This document shows positions 36,930 through 49,394 of a stretch of 64,000 nucleotides of DNA, one piece after another; positions within the stretch are counted from its first letter, which is position 1, and every line of letters starts with the position of its first letter. This stretch comes from Apostichopus japonicus. Taxonomy: Eukaryota; Echinodermata; Holothuroidea; Aspidochirotida; Stichopodidae. The stretch is taken from positions 7,545,501 through 7,609,500 of the forward strand of contig NC_092568.1 in assembly GCF_037975245.1 (NCBI RefSeq), written 5' to 3'. The position numbers and the translations under genes are program-made. The notes beneath the pieces were generated by a model that was not told the origin of the DNA, searched no databases, and worked only from the letters and a program-made list of their open reading frames with translations.

Positions 36930-39900
36930 GCATATTTAGTCCGGTCGGACATTATCTGCTGAAAATTGTGTCCCACCCTCACAGCAAATATAGTCCCACC
37001 GGACGAAATGTCCTGGTACAGAATGTCCGCAAGTACTTCATAGCATATTTTGTCCCGCATAAAATTTAAGCATTTCGATATTCAAAAGGCAATTGAGTTC
37101 ATTATATCAATAATTAGAGCAGATGCATACGTCAGAGTTAAATGTTACAGGAAATAAATGAGACGTTGTGCGTTGCTGCAAAACAAAAAATAGAACGGGG
37201 AAAAAAAGAAGAAAAAGAAACAAGGCTTCCGTCTGTAGAAGATGTTAATCATGTTTTTGTTGTGATTGCTGCTATGTTATCCTCCGTATATGTTGCATTT
37301 TGTATTCGGCAACTACATGGCGTTCATAGTCATCTTTACAGAGGGAGAGATAGTATAAACCTAACTTCCTCCCCAACGGAGGGCGGGTACGAGATAGGGA
37401 ATGCAACAGCTACAACACAAAATGATAATTGCAGAGGTAAAATATTACGAACTTTAAGGGTCCAAACTTCATTGTTGCCGTATTTCCCTAACACACAGTG
37501 GGTAAGTTTTGGCAAGTTTGGTAACTGTACTTCATGGGTCTACGAGAGTTGCCTAGCGAATATGAAATTTCATCCGTGCGTAAAGCTCATTATAGGACGG
37601 GAACCGAGGGTGTTTTCAAGTTACATCCTAAACGAAATCGGCAACGCTGTATACAAAACTCAGGCCCATACACATAATTTTGAGTGCAAGGATAAGGGGG
37701 GGGGGGGGAGTTGGGATGGTAAGTTATCGAATTTGTGTCCTGGGGAGGGGTCTTCTTAAGTCTGTGAACTATCTGTGATGAGTTCCAAAATATTTTTGTT
37801 TGCTAATAACAACCATGAAGTAGCTGGAAGATACTTCTCTGACCTTGAAAATGTCAACACTGCCCCAACCCTCTCCGTATGGGCTTGACACATATTTATT
37901 GACTTTCATTACTACTTTGTTTACTTTTTTACCCTTCCTTATTTTTGTCACTCAATCGTCGTGTCAAGGTTTTCTCCCTCTCAACAGGGTGGAAGGCCAT
38001 TCCCCCACCCCCTGCCCCCTAAGCCTGTTGTGATGGCCATGCGTGAAGCAAATCTTCATTTGTATAGACAAATGGCATTCCAGTGATGAAGGTTCGTTAT
38101 TTCTTATTATGAATGTTTCTTATTGGACAAAAGTGGTTCAAATTAGAAAAGATATATTAGAACGATATCCTCTTCAAAAGAGCTGCAAAACATACAGGAA
38201 ACAAAACAAAGCCAAACAAGGGAAAGAATAAAGCAAATAGGACAGAGCAGGATGCAATATGCTAGATTTTTTGTCTCATCATGTTTCTCACACTTTAAAT
38301 ATGTCATTCTTGTAGAGAAAAGTTTGTTTAAAGAAAGTTAATATAATAAAAATCAAAACATGAAATTGGATGATAGTCATGCACAAACACAATGTTCTGA
38401 ATCTATATCAGACTAGGCGAAGAGTGAAAAAATGATTATACATGGGATCAGGGAGCCAGGAGCAGGGGGGCACTGTCTGTACATACTATTTTTAAAATGG
38501 CATCCCATATCTTTTTATAGCACGGTTAACAATAAAGAATCTCAATAAATAGTATTGATAACATACTAACACATCATATATATTTAAGTGATATGGCCGG
38601 TGTGTATCGGTTTATAGCATAACGAGTGGTGGTTGTGGAATGAGAAAATGTCCCTCTGATGTTGTGTGCCCACCCCCACTTCCTACCCCCTGCATGGGGA
38701 AATTTAACTGGAATGATGACTCTCCCTTTGTAGCTCTGATGCAACTATAGATAATCCATGCTTTCTAGAGCATCCTTCAAGCAGGGAGGTATTGCTTGAT
38801 TAGAATGATATACTACTGTCACTCAGATATCAGTACAACCAAATCTGTGCAAAATAAAAGTTGAAAGCAATATTATGAGTAGTGAATGCCACACTGTAAG
38901 TCATATATAAAATACATTATCATCTTGAAAGGTTATGTGTAAGCTCCACTACAAAGATAATTAACATTCACCATATTGGTTAAGTGTAGACTGTATAGTG
39001 TACAACTGAACTATGCTTAGGCATTGAGTTAATTGGATGATCTTTTATTGTGACACCTACATGTTTATGGGATTACTGGCTCCATTTTTTTAATTGGAGA
39101 TTGCATGTCATAATTTTGGCGCTATATTGTACAGTTCACTACCAAACCTGAAAAGTTTTAACCACATGAGCCAATACAACATTTGTGACATATTAATTAA
39201 ATTTAATATCAGAAATTTATCAAATTAGATTAAGCTAGGATACAACAGAAGTTTGATGACTTTTGGTGCTCTATTGATGTATGTGTGCATGGTATGACTG
39301 TTTAATGCCGATCAAACATTAATTGTCCTGAATCAGGATCCATGGGGGTTCAAAACACCCTCTGTATGACCCAAATGCAAAAACAAATAATGAATGCTAG
39401 CTAACAATTATTATGGTAAAATGTACTATTATACGTCATTTTGCATCAAGAGACCTAAACATTGCCTTATTTTGCCAAAGAAAAAGGGGTCCCTCTCCCA
39501 GGTTTCAGGAAATATCCCCCACCACACACACAAACACATTAAGCAATTTTCCACAACGGACCTAACAGAGAAATGGTACCAAAACTCAGTTGATACATTA
39601 TCTCTTATCTTGTCGAAGTTCCTGTCAAAACAGCCAAGTAGTAATAAGTTCACACTTTCTAAACAGAAAAGTTCCCTGTGGTTACAATATCAAACTGTCC
39701 AACACCTTTTTGAAAAACAACACACAATAGGTGGTGTCTAGCTGTGGAATGTGGTCTTTATTGTTTACTCATCATTTGTTTGAACAAATAAACTGTGTCT
39801 GCTGCAGTCAAACATGTCCAGCCAAGATCACTTATTGGGGATGTAAATCAAATGACGACAATTGTCAGGCTATATGCTACTTAAGAACCAGAGGTGGAAC

Positions 39901-40149
39901 CTTTGCAAGTAAATATAGGAACAAAAACTACTTACATAAACTTGTTAATGGGGACTTAACCTGCAAAGATTTACAGTACACTTTCTCGGTTCTCACCTAC
40001 CTTCGTGACCTTTCTGTATGCTTAATACCTATTTGGAAATAAGTTATACTCAAACACAGCATTCTGCCATGCACTACAAGTTATTTGCATGGTACAAATA
40101 ACAGATATGATGCCATTCATATTGGAACTAACTACAGAAAATTATTCAC

Positions 40150-42254
40150 TTTTTAAGACATGCTTACCTCATCATCACATCAGTAATGAAATAAGAAGTT
40201 GATGCTGCAGTCTTGTCAGGCACTGCCTTAGTCTCAGGCCACTTTGAATAGAAGTCAGACAGTGTTATCATGTACAGTCGCTCGGCAGCTGTCACTGGTA
40301 GAGGACCAATAAGGTCAACACCAACCTGTTAAGAAAGAAGACAGCATTTAGGTGCTAATTAAAAAAAAATTTACAAGTTGCAGGCTTTGTCTTGACTGTT
40401 GTTCTATTCCATTGCTTCATTCTGTACACAGATCTCGATAAAAACAGTGGGATATCTGATCGAAACAGGGTGTTGGTGGATTTAGGCCAATTATTTTTAC
40501 CTTGCAAGCATGAAAATGTAACTTACACCATACTGTACCATACATTTACAATCGCTTCAACCACTAAACCAGAAAAATGATACGCCACTTTTTGCAACTT
40601 ACAATTATATGCCTATATTGATGGTTGCTTTGCAGTTAGGCCAGAGTGTGGATTAAAGGTTTGCTGTATAGGCCCTAAATATGCCAAATTTTCACTATGG
40701 ACAAAATTCTGTAAGTATGTTTATTTCCCTGGAGGAAATTTACCTCACTGGGACATTCAATCATCTCGTTCACATTTAGAATGTCTGAGCACAATTTAAA
40801 GGGTTATTACCCCCAGGAAAGTACTTTTTGAAAACTTCTAGCAATTAAAGTGGCCAAAATTTAGGGCCAATACAGACTACCTTTAAACTTGTATATAAAT
40901 GTTTAATTTGTCCAGAAAGAGTGACATCAACTAAACTAAACCTTCACTGCATACTTCGGACATCCTGTGCAATTAAAACAGATTGAATATTTACCTGTTT
41001 CCATAATCCAGTTACAGGAATGCTATGGAGACTTGTTCGTAGGTCTACATGACAATGATGCTTTGACATCCTGTTGAACATAACTTGTTACATCAACGTT
41101 GATAGTTTTGCAATAGAATCTAGACAATAGACATAGTCTGTTGTCTGGTTTATCTATGCAAAGATGAACACCTTCAAAGAGATAAGAAAATTCATGATCA
41201 AGAAGATATCATGTTTTTTTGCCCCCCCCCAAAAAAAAACAACAACAAACAAACACACACAAATATATGGGCTGCACAATTGGTAGTTCTAGCTGAAGTG
41301 CCTAATTAAAATTGAATTACAACTCTATATCAGTGTTTGAAATGGAATATTCCCATTATTGTACATATTGCATGGCCACAATTGGGGTCTATAGATATTT
41401 AAGAAGTTTTCTTCTGCAGTGAGGTTTGGCATGTAGAGAATATGCCACACCTAAAAAAGTACTATCAGGCCTTCAATATCTGTTCTTACCAACCAAAATT
41501 AATGAACGTGAATTTGTTATGTACAGTATTAGTGCCACTTTCCTCTAGAAGTAGGCTCGGCTATATGCTATAGTCCAATAATTGCATTTTATAGTGTCCC
41601 ATGCATGCAAACCAGACTAGCTCTCTAAGCTTTAGTGATCTGTTGTTATCTTTTATGATAGGCAGGGCGATAAAAGGTGGAAATTTATAATAATTGTCAC
41701 AAAAATTTGTTAAGACAATTGGGTAAACAAAACGAAAAGAAATAGGCCCTAATAACTTTGCTCAAGCATACAACTGATTGTAATGTTGCATAAGCAATTG
41801 CTTGACTTTTGCGAATGAGTTTTTACAACTAACCAAAACGTGGTAAAAGAATATCATGATTTGTGCACCAATCAGTCCTAGAGGCCTGGTTATAGTTTAA
41901 CTGTGGAATGGCCGTTCGCCATTTAACAACCAAAGGCATATTGTGTATCCTATACTGTAAGTTACAGACATTACCTTATAGATGTCACTAGTCAGTGTGA
42001 GCTGCCTTCAATTTCGGTACGCAAGAGTTCCATTTTCAGCCAGTCTGAAAGACTTGACTTTGTCTCCGTAAGATTCTTCTCTGTTTTATTCTTGTAAACC
42101 TACTTGGATAGCTCTCATCTCTTAGAATGTCCGCAATTTGTCTCACGTTTTCTGCTAGCTTTTCCGTTTTTAGTTGTCGCACGACTTTACTGCTAAATAT
42201 ACGGAAGCCGAAATGCGACAATTTGCTATTAATACGGATACTGCCAGAGTCCAT
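40150..42254 (-). pseudogene. Ginger-type integrase/transposase gene, decayed
   Basis: Exon 1 starts at ATG 42254 and encodes about 70 residues ending in YPSRFTRIKQRRILRRQSQ. This matches the segment before the N-terminal zinc finger in GIN/KRBA2-type integrases. The frame then slips, and FRLAENGTLAYRN follows in another frame (about 42005-42045). A second exon (about 41005-41110) shows RFYCKTINVDVTSYVQ, a degenerate relative of the zinc-finger region, and after another slip HSIPVTGLWKQ just before a GTAAAT donor. A third exon (about 40156-40327) follows TTCTTAACAG and encodes VGVDLIGPLPV, then ITLSDFYSKWPETKAVPDK, the start of the integrase core with its first catalytic Asp. Later core exons (second Asp, Glu) were not found. 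The copy cannot encode an intact integrase. Confidence 0.68.
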
Positions 42255-42451
42255 TACTAATTAAATTTTTGCTACTCGAAGGTACATGCTACGGCGGACA
42301 TTGTGTTCAGGGGGACACAATTTACAACAAAATATATAACCGTCAAATAATGTCCCCTCCGTGTAACCATAGCATATACTGTCTGGGGAGACAGTCTGTA
42401 CCAACTGGCCTTGTACAATAGGTCCGGGGAGACCAAACGTACTGGTTAATC

Positions 42452-42491
42452 CAGTATAAACTGTCCTGTGGGACTGGGACAGTTTATACTG
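42452..42491. repeat. Subterminal palindrome, right end of Ginger-like element
   Basis: Perfect 15-bp arms (CAGTATAAACTGTCC and its reverse complement) around a 10-nt loop, 35 bp inside the right terminus. A weaker ACTGTC..GACAGT pair lies at about 42377-42393. The arms differ from the left-end palindrome but share the TGTCC core. Confidence 0.72.
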
Positions 42492-42579
42492 AATATGGAA
42501 TATTTGCGACAGTTTGTACTGCTACACCGGAGGCATTGACACACAGTATTTAGATAGCAACGGCGAAGAAGTAAGGGAA

Positions 42580-44328
42580 ATGGAGGACATGGTGGACGAT
42601 CGTGGGGAAGTTTTTCCCTACATGTTCGAACCGGAGACCAGCGAAGAGGAAGCGGGATCGGACAGCGATGTCGAAATTGATCGTCTTGACGGAATATAAC
42701 GGTAACGTTACGCCAAGCGTACTATACTGTATATAGGATAGTTGTGTCACTAGTTAGGCCTAGAACCGATAAATGTTTCCGAACTTTGCTCATACACGTA
42801 GCTAGCCAATTTGTTGATGGGGCAGCAAAATTAACATGAATGTGCGGTCGAGTTAAGTTAAGGAAGTTACTATTTTCCTTAAAAGTTGTGGCAGCACATG
42901 CCCCAGGAACATGTCACACAGACATATTTCAATTGGTTAGTAGATTGAAGGAGCCAATTAGAAGAGTGCACAACAAATTCAGAGGTGGCCTATTATTAAT
43001 TTCCTAGCAGTTGTAGGCCTTGTGGTAAATTAGTGAAGTTACCACAAATCAGGGAAAGGGTGGGGGGAGGGAGAAGGTGGCACCTCACACCAGCTTTTTG
43101 TCATTTCCGCTTGAGCTAATTTCATAACCAGATTTTCTCAATCTATGGAATGGATTCAGAAGTGGGAAAGAGTTGGAAACGAGGCAACATCGGCCTGTTT
43201 TATTTTCCTTTGCAGCATTGTCCCAACAGAGGCAAGACTTCTAAGAAGAGGCTACCTCCTCCTTACTAGTGATGTTACTTGTAAGGAGCTTCAACGGTAG
43301 ATTGCCCTTCAGAGGTGCCCCTTTTCTATTTTGACATGTTAGTACAGTATGCCCCAATAATTGAGGTTGGTATGAAGTCATTAATTGGCTCTTTATTATT
43401 TGAACTGGTTTGTATTGTTTACAGGTGTCATTGTGGCCAATGTGCTGTGATGCCTACAGCAAGGGAGTGTAGATGCTGCAGCGAAATAGATAAGTAAGGA
43501 CTGTGATGGATGAAGAAGGTGCTGCATGCATCACCTTACACCCAGGTTTTGAAGCTATGTGCCTGAACCCATTGTTTCTTCAGACAGCCTACTACATGTA
43601 CCGTCAACAGTATGGTGGACGTGCACAGGAAAACAGGATCCAAGAGTAAGTATAGAATACATTATTTTTGTTGTATACCTTTATTCATTGCTCTGACCTG
43701 CTTTTGAAAGATGTAACAATACAGAGGGTGTATTCATAGTTTAGTTTTGTTTCGTTGTGAAAGGAATAACATTAAGATATAGATTTGATCAAGAAAATTT
43801 GTGCACCATGTTCAAAACCTGCTTCTGATTAGGTCATTTTGTCCAAAAACTGGTGTAATGCCCTTGAGGTTAACCCTTATCATGCTGACTGACATAGTAG
43901 TCATTAACACTGAGCCATGGAACCAAATGCCACACAAAAAATGTCCATCATGCTTGTGCACGATCCATTTACAAATTTTAGTCCCCGAGATACAATGATC
44001 AGTTTGTATAAATGGCATAGCTAGGCTTACTTTAGTGGAGGCAGATTTAGGGGCCAAGCAAATTCTGGAAATCATATAGAAATTTATTTTAAAATTGACG
44101 TCCCCAGATGGCTACTAAGCTTTTGTGTGTCTTCGTCTTTTATAGCTGGTTTTCATATGATTATTTTACAGGAAATACAGACACACAGCATACAGACAAC
44201 TTGCACGGATGAGCTAGCAGTTTTTAGGGAAGGAGATTTGTGTTGTTCTCCCATCCTATGCAGTAAGGAGGATTAGAGAAGCTTTACCATCTGAACAGTA
44301 TGAAGGATTTAAATTATTAAGACTGTGA
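42580..44328 (+). pseudogene. P2X7 C-terminal (ballast) domain-like gene, 3 exons, with stops and a frameshift
   Basis: Exon 1 42580-42701 begins at ATG and encodes an acidic leader with VFPYMFEPET, typical of the N-terminus of stand-alone P2X7-C-terminal-like proteins of invertebrates. Exon 2 43425-43645 follows a TTTACAG acceptor and carries the Cys-rich block CHCGQCAVMP, ECRCC, then CITLHPGFEAMCLN and LQTAYYMYRQQYG. Exon 3 44173-44328 encodes KYRHTAYRQLARM then FLGKEICVVLPSYAVRRIRE and ends at TGA 44326-44328. All splice phases agree. Three lesions interrupt it: TAA at 42697-42699 just before the exon 1 donor; a one-base loss near 43493-43497, after which the frame resumes TVMDEEGAA; and TAG in exon 3 where the family appears to have Trp. 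In vertebrates this domain is the cytoplasmic zinc/GDP-binding tail of the P2X7 channel. No channel domain is present here. The Ginger-like transposon ends 53 bp upstream of the ATG. Confidence 0.72.
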
Positions 44329-45198
44329 GAATATGGACTGTTTATGCCAAGTCATAGTATCAATTCTGCAAAGTTTTATAGAAACAGGGTTCAGTCCTGT
44401 CTGTTTTGTGGCTTAATGGTGAACATTTTGGAATTCCAGCTTACATTTTTCTGGTTCATGGTATTAACTACAATCTTGGATGAAATTTTACATTTTCAAG
44501 TTTGGGAAGTACATAACAGTAATAAATAATAAAAACTCAAGTTAATTTTTTGTATTCTCTCTGGTAAGCAAAGCTGTCACTTCTAGTAGCCTGCCAACAA
44601 AATCTGGATGATTGAAATCTCAAATATACTAGGTTAAAATAGAAGAATAGTTTGAATAAAGTACCCTAAACCACTATGTCAATGGGATCTGGAGAGCTTA
44701 GGCTTTCATTTAAATAAAAGTGTAATGAGAATCAATCTGAAATTGTTCATTAATCCATGGAATATCAAGGTTACTTGATCATAAATGAGATAAAAAAAAT
44801 CACATTTTATTCCATGCGGGGAACAAACAGCAAATTTCTGTCAATTCTTTTCGAGAAAAACCAAAAATTGGCAACATGTTTGAAACACCAAAGTTGCATA
44901 CAAATAGTAAGTCAGCATGAAATTTATATTTATGAAGTCTAAGCTCTCTAGAAAGGAATACTTTTCATTGGAACTTTTTTTTAAATATAATGTTATCATT
45001 ACTAATAGTTAGTTACAATGGAAACCAGATGTAAGTAAAACTTGAATGTAAAACTTTAGCAACTTCCCTAAAGGCTGGTAGGGACCTGTTAATTAACACT
45101 GCTCTGCAGCTGTGCCATACACCATGTGAACAGACGATTCACAGAGTCGATTGCTCCCCACTACAATGAAACAAAATTAGAACTTGGGAGGCCATCAA
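44329..45198. other. Non-coding, 3' of the P2X7-like gene
   Basis: AATAAA at 44521 and 44656 could be polyadenylation signals for the plus-strand gene. Nothing else seen. Confidence 0.35.
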
Positions 45199-45398
45199 CT
45201 ACAGTACTTCAGCAAAGCTTTTGAATCTGCTTCGGTGGTGTTTTATGGCATCCTCATTGTTCGGATGAACATAGGAGCTTGCAAGGGGTGGGGGCTCTTT
45301 TCTGACAGGAACAGGACACTCCTCTCCCAGAGTTCCACTTCTGCAGAAGTTGTTGCAAGCAGTCAAGAAGTTCCCATACATAATCTGTAGAATAGTAA
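45199..45398 (-). CDS. Possible 3' coding exon, unrecognised
   Basis: After a TATTCTACAG acceptor the frame reads about 62 residues to a stop, including CNNFCRSGTLGEECPVP and DAIKHHRSRFKSF. It could be the last exon of a minus-strand gene shared with 46.1 and 47.6 kb. No homologue recognised. Confidence 0.22.
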
Positions 45399-46085
45399 AG
45401 ATATAAAGAATAATATAATAATAGTTCTTAAAAACATACCATTTAGATAGAGGCATTCCAATCACTCCATTTCAGTCAATAGGCATGGCACAGTTGTTGG
45501 TCAAGTCTTTGGATGCCCAACTAAGGCGACATCCTCAATTGGTGTGGATACATGGGTCAGGTTTTACCTGACAACTTGTGCCTGAACAATTCCAATATAT
45601 TTCTTACTGATTACAACAAAAACCCTACACCTGTTTGTGCACCTAATATTATGGATTATGTCATCTTCAGCAGGATGTGTGGTCATTGTCTCAGTAGCCT
45701 AACCACTGTTTATGTAGTAAAGTAAACATGTGGACAGAGTAACATCCTTTCCCATTCCCTTGTAATCCATGGTAAAAGAGTGTATAAGATGCAACTTTCA
45801 CCATTTGTATTCAGTAGCAGATATCCAGCCAAGTGAAGATATAATATACTCTGTTAAATCCAACTACTTGTTTGTGCCTTTATTTCTTGTTCAAATACAG
45901 CTGTGACAACTCTACCAGATACAGTATGTACAGTATATGCTAATTGAAGTAAAGACTGATGGCCTCACCACAAATTCCAGACTGCCCACAGTGTTGGTGT
46001 CAAAATTAATAATGATCCTCTTTCCAGAAAGTTATGGCACCAATTGATTTTCCAGACTAATCTACTATCAATCTTGAAAATTACC

Positions 46086-46322
46086 TTGAAGGGTCATCTT
46101 TGTCATGTTCAAATGAGTTAACTGATGGAGTGTAGTCCGGACTACCTGGCAGTTTTTCGGTGTATCCCGATGTGGATGCCACAGCAGCAGACGGACCATC
46201 ATCGCCACTGTGAGATGGCCCTGGTTGCTTTGATGGTGTTCTTGTCTCTGTTGGTCCAGTCAGCAACTTCAATGGTGGTAGGGGGACCAGTGAACACTGG
46301 ACTTTTACATGTGTTACATTCA
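46086..46322 (-). CDS. Possible Ser/Pro-rich coding exon, unrecognised
   Basis: Bounded by an AATTTTCAG acceptor and a TCAAG|GTAATT donor, the frame encodes about 78 residues rich in Pro, Ser and Thr (TGPTETRTPSKQPGPSHS and similar). Its phase does not join the exon at 47.6 kb. No family recognised. Confidence 0.25.
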
Positions 46323-47544
46323 CTGAAAATTAGAATAAACGCTTATTATACCACACACATACAGTAGGCTGCTCTTGGACAGGGGTCAGCTGCCTAGATG
46401 GTTCACTTATCTTTTCTGAAGGAGAGCATATCCTCCTGCTTTATGTGGCTGCAAAAATATGGGCCACTCACACCATGAGCATTGCAAATGACTTCAGCTT
46501 GGTTTCATATAGTATAACTACAATGTAATCTCCCTTCTCTCAGTAACTATAGCTGTAGCCTTTATATTTTCCTGTGAAGCCATCAAGTATAGCCCCCTCA
46601 ACCACTCTCATCAGGCAGGTGGATATGATGGATAAAATACAATGTATATTATCCCCTAGTCAGCCTGCCCGATGTGCAGTTTTAATTGCTATTTTGCTTT
46701 CAACGAGTACTGTTTCTAAAATTTTGGCCCCTGTACTCACTTCTGCTATAGAATACTCTATAGATGTATGAAAGTTTTCCATTCTTCCTTGTATTACCCT
46801 AGCTTACACTTCTCTACCACATTTTCTCCCCCAACCCCCCTGCCTCCTTTTTTGTGTGGTAGCTTGCCCCCCCCCCCCATATACATGCCTCAATGTTTTT
46901 CTGGTGGAGATTCCTTGTATCCCGTTCAAAACTGACTACTTAAATCTTTAATGCCTGTCACCACCCTCCCCTCCCCCAGTTCCCAACTGTTTTTCGGTAA
47001 TATCAAGCACATGTCTATAATCATGCTACCTTTTGATGGAGATGTACATTCTGCAGAATCCTGCCTTTATTTTCACTGCAGTTGGTTGGGGAACAGCTTC
47101 TAGATTAATCTAAATATTGAAAATTGGGAAAGAAAATAAGAAGGAAGTTATGAAAGTTCATTTAAGAAAGCAGTTTGATATGTTTGAAAGTACCTGTCAC
47201 AAGCGTTTTCTCTTGCAACAAAAATTGCAGCCCGACCAACAAAAATGGCAAAAAAAAAGGATGTCATTTACTGTGAAACATATGAGCTATGACTCTGAGT
47301 ACAGGTGGGAGCACATTATAATATTGGGCAAAACGACATGTAAACACCTTATGCTTGTTATTCTGGATTTTTCATGATGTACCACAAATGAAAGTTAATA
47401 TAGCCCTAGCCTACGCATAACTTTATCGTCGCCGTACCTAATTTAGGGCCTAACTAACTGAACGAGATTATAAGAATTAGCCTACTGTAAGATAGTAATA
47501 ATACCAAGTTAGTCATTGTTGTAGTAGGCCTAGGCCAGAAATTA

Positions 47545-47699
47545 CACTTACTCTTTTCCGATCCAGCTTCGCAACTACTGGTCTACTTGTTTCTATACCT
47601 CCTCGAGATTTGAAGATACTTTCTCCAAATAGAGAAGGAACGGCATTTTCTTGTAGACGGCGAGCTGTTGGTGTTCCAAGTCCAAGTTGCGCGGATAGG
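47545..47699 (-). CDS. Possible THAP-type protein exon (fragment)
   Basis: On the minus strand an open frame contains TARRLQENAVPSLFGE, like the AVPSIF box that closes THAP domains, and ends KLDRKR at a good GTAAGT donor (47549 downward). The N-terminal C2CH part was not found upstream. THAP proteins are DNA-binding and often transposase-derived. Could also be chance. Confidence 0.35.
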
Positions 47700-48189
47700 C
47701 GATAGGAAACGAAACTTTAACTAGCACTGCACACATAAGATTCGCTCGAAGGTCCAAGCCAATCTTTACTTAGGCAGCTAGGCTGGCTGAGTGCACTGGT
47801 ACTAAGCTATCGCTGTATACAGTGTTTGACGAAAACGAAACTTTCTTGTACTGTTGTGCACCCATTCTCATCTGATATTTTGTTTACTGTTGGTGACGTA
47901 TTGTTTACGGCTTTGATCTCGGTTAGCATATTAGGCATACTTACTTTTGGTAACATTGGCGGTTCCCCCGTGACGTCATTATCTTTCGGAATTAGCTTGG
48001 TTATTAACTTAATTAAAACAGCAAAGAAACAATTGTGGATTTGTGGAACTCCAAATTTGGAATATAGGGTTTTGATATGTAGCTTTTCAATTTGTGTAAG
48101 TTTGAAGGAAATCTGTTACGTGTCATTTGACCTTTAAAGAATTCCCCAACCGAGCATTTGCCCAGAAAATATTACCCATCTTTTTTAGA

Positions 48190-49215
48190 GTGTACCGCAC
48201 AGTATCATTCAAACAATCAACACTTTATCTTGTTAAGACAGTACAGTACAGTACAGTATCATTCAAACATTCAACACTTTAAGATAGTACCGCCGCACAG
48301 TATCATTCGAACATTCAGTACAGTATCTAGTAAAGATAGTACCGTACAGTATCATTCAAACATTCAGTACATTATCTTGTAAAGCTAGTACCGCACAGTA
48401 TCATTCAAACAATCAGTACATTATCTTGTAAAGATACAGGTAGTACCGCACAGTATCATTCAAACACTCACTACATTATCTTGTAAAGATAGTACCGAAC
48501 AGTATCATTCAAACATTCAGTACATTATATTGTAAAGATAGTACCGCATAGTATCATTTAAACATTCAGTACATTATCTTGTAAGGATGGTACCGTACAG
48601 TATCATTCAAACAATCAGTACATTATCTTGTAAAGATACTGTAGTACCGTACAGTATCATTTAAACATCCAGTACATTATCTTGTAAAGATAGTACCGTA
48701 CAGTATCATTCAAACTTTCAGTACATTATCTTGTAAAGATGGTACCACACAGTATCATTCAAACATCCAGCACATTATCTTGTAAATATAGTACCGAACA
48801 GTATCATTCAAACATTCAGTACATTATATTGTAAAGATAGTACCGCATAGTATCATTCACACATTCAGTACATTATCTTGTAAAGATAATACCACAAAGT
48901 ATCATTCAAACAATCAGTATATTATCTTGTAAAGATACTGTAGTACCGTACAGTATCATTTAAACATTCAGTACATTATCTTGTAAAGATGGTACCGTAC
49001 AGTATAATTCAAATATCCAGTACATTATCTTGTCAAGATAGTACCGTACAGTGTCATTCAAACATTCAGTACATTATCTTGTAAAGGCTAGTACCGCACA
49101 GTATCATTCAAACATCCAGTACATTATCTTGTAAAGATAGTACCGAACAGTATCATTCAAACATTCAGTAAATTATCTTGTAAAGCTAGTACCGCACAAT
49201 ATCATTTAAACATTC
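48190..49215 (+). repeat. 49-bp minisatellite, about 20 copies
   Basis: The unit reads approximately GTACCGCACAGTATCATTC then AAACATTCAGTACATTATC and TTGTAAAGATA. Copies are contiguous and diverged by a few bases each, with occasional indels (48660, 48930). The array ends 160 bp before the LRR exon acceptor. Confidence 0.9.
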
Positions 49216-49394
49216 AGTGCATCATTGTCTAAAGTTTTGAAATCATTGTGTACTAGTGTCAGTACCGGTATCATTCTATATGACGTTAGTACGTAATCCT
49301 GCATGAAAAACTATAAAATCTTAGATCATTTTGTAATTACTTAAATACAAACTTGTTCATTATATTTCCCTTTACAGGTGACAGAAAAGAACAG

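Larger units (their letters stand above)
36871..42530 (-). mobile_element. Ginger1-like DNA transposon with CCGG target-site duplication
   Basis: The element runs 36875-42526 (5652 bp) between two CCGG copies (36871-36874, 42527-42530). The left end reads TGTGACAGTACAGAGTGTC and the right end, reverse-complemented, TGTAGCAGTACAAACTGTC. Both match the TGTNR termini and 4-bp duplications described for Ginger1 elements, DNA transposons whose transposase is related to retrotransposon integrases. Both subterminal regions hold strong palindromes. The transposase gene is on the minus strand, starting near the right end, in at least three exons (see separate entry), and it is broken. Roughly 36.95-40.15 kb of the element has no coding sequence I recognise. 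Confidence 0.8.

Noticed and set aside
37142-37759. 205-codon plus-strand frame
   Set aside because: Inside the Ginger element, no recognisable motif, and ends in a poly-Gly low-complexity stretch. Kept only as a weak cargo possibility.
48190-49215. CRISPR-like array
   Set aside because: Units are contiguous with no spacers, in an animal genome; it is a minisatellite.
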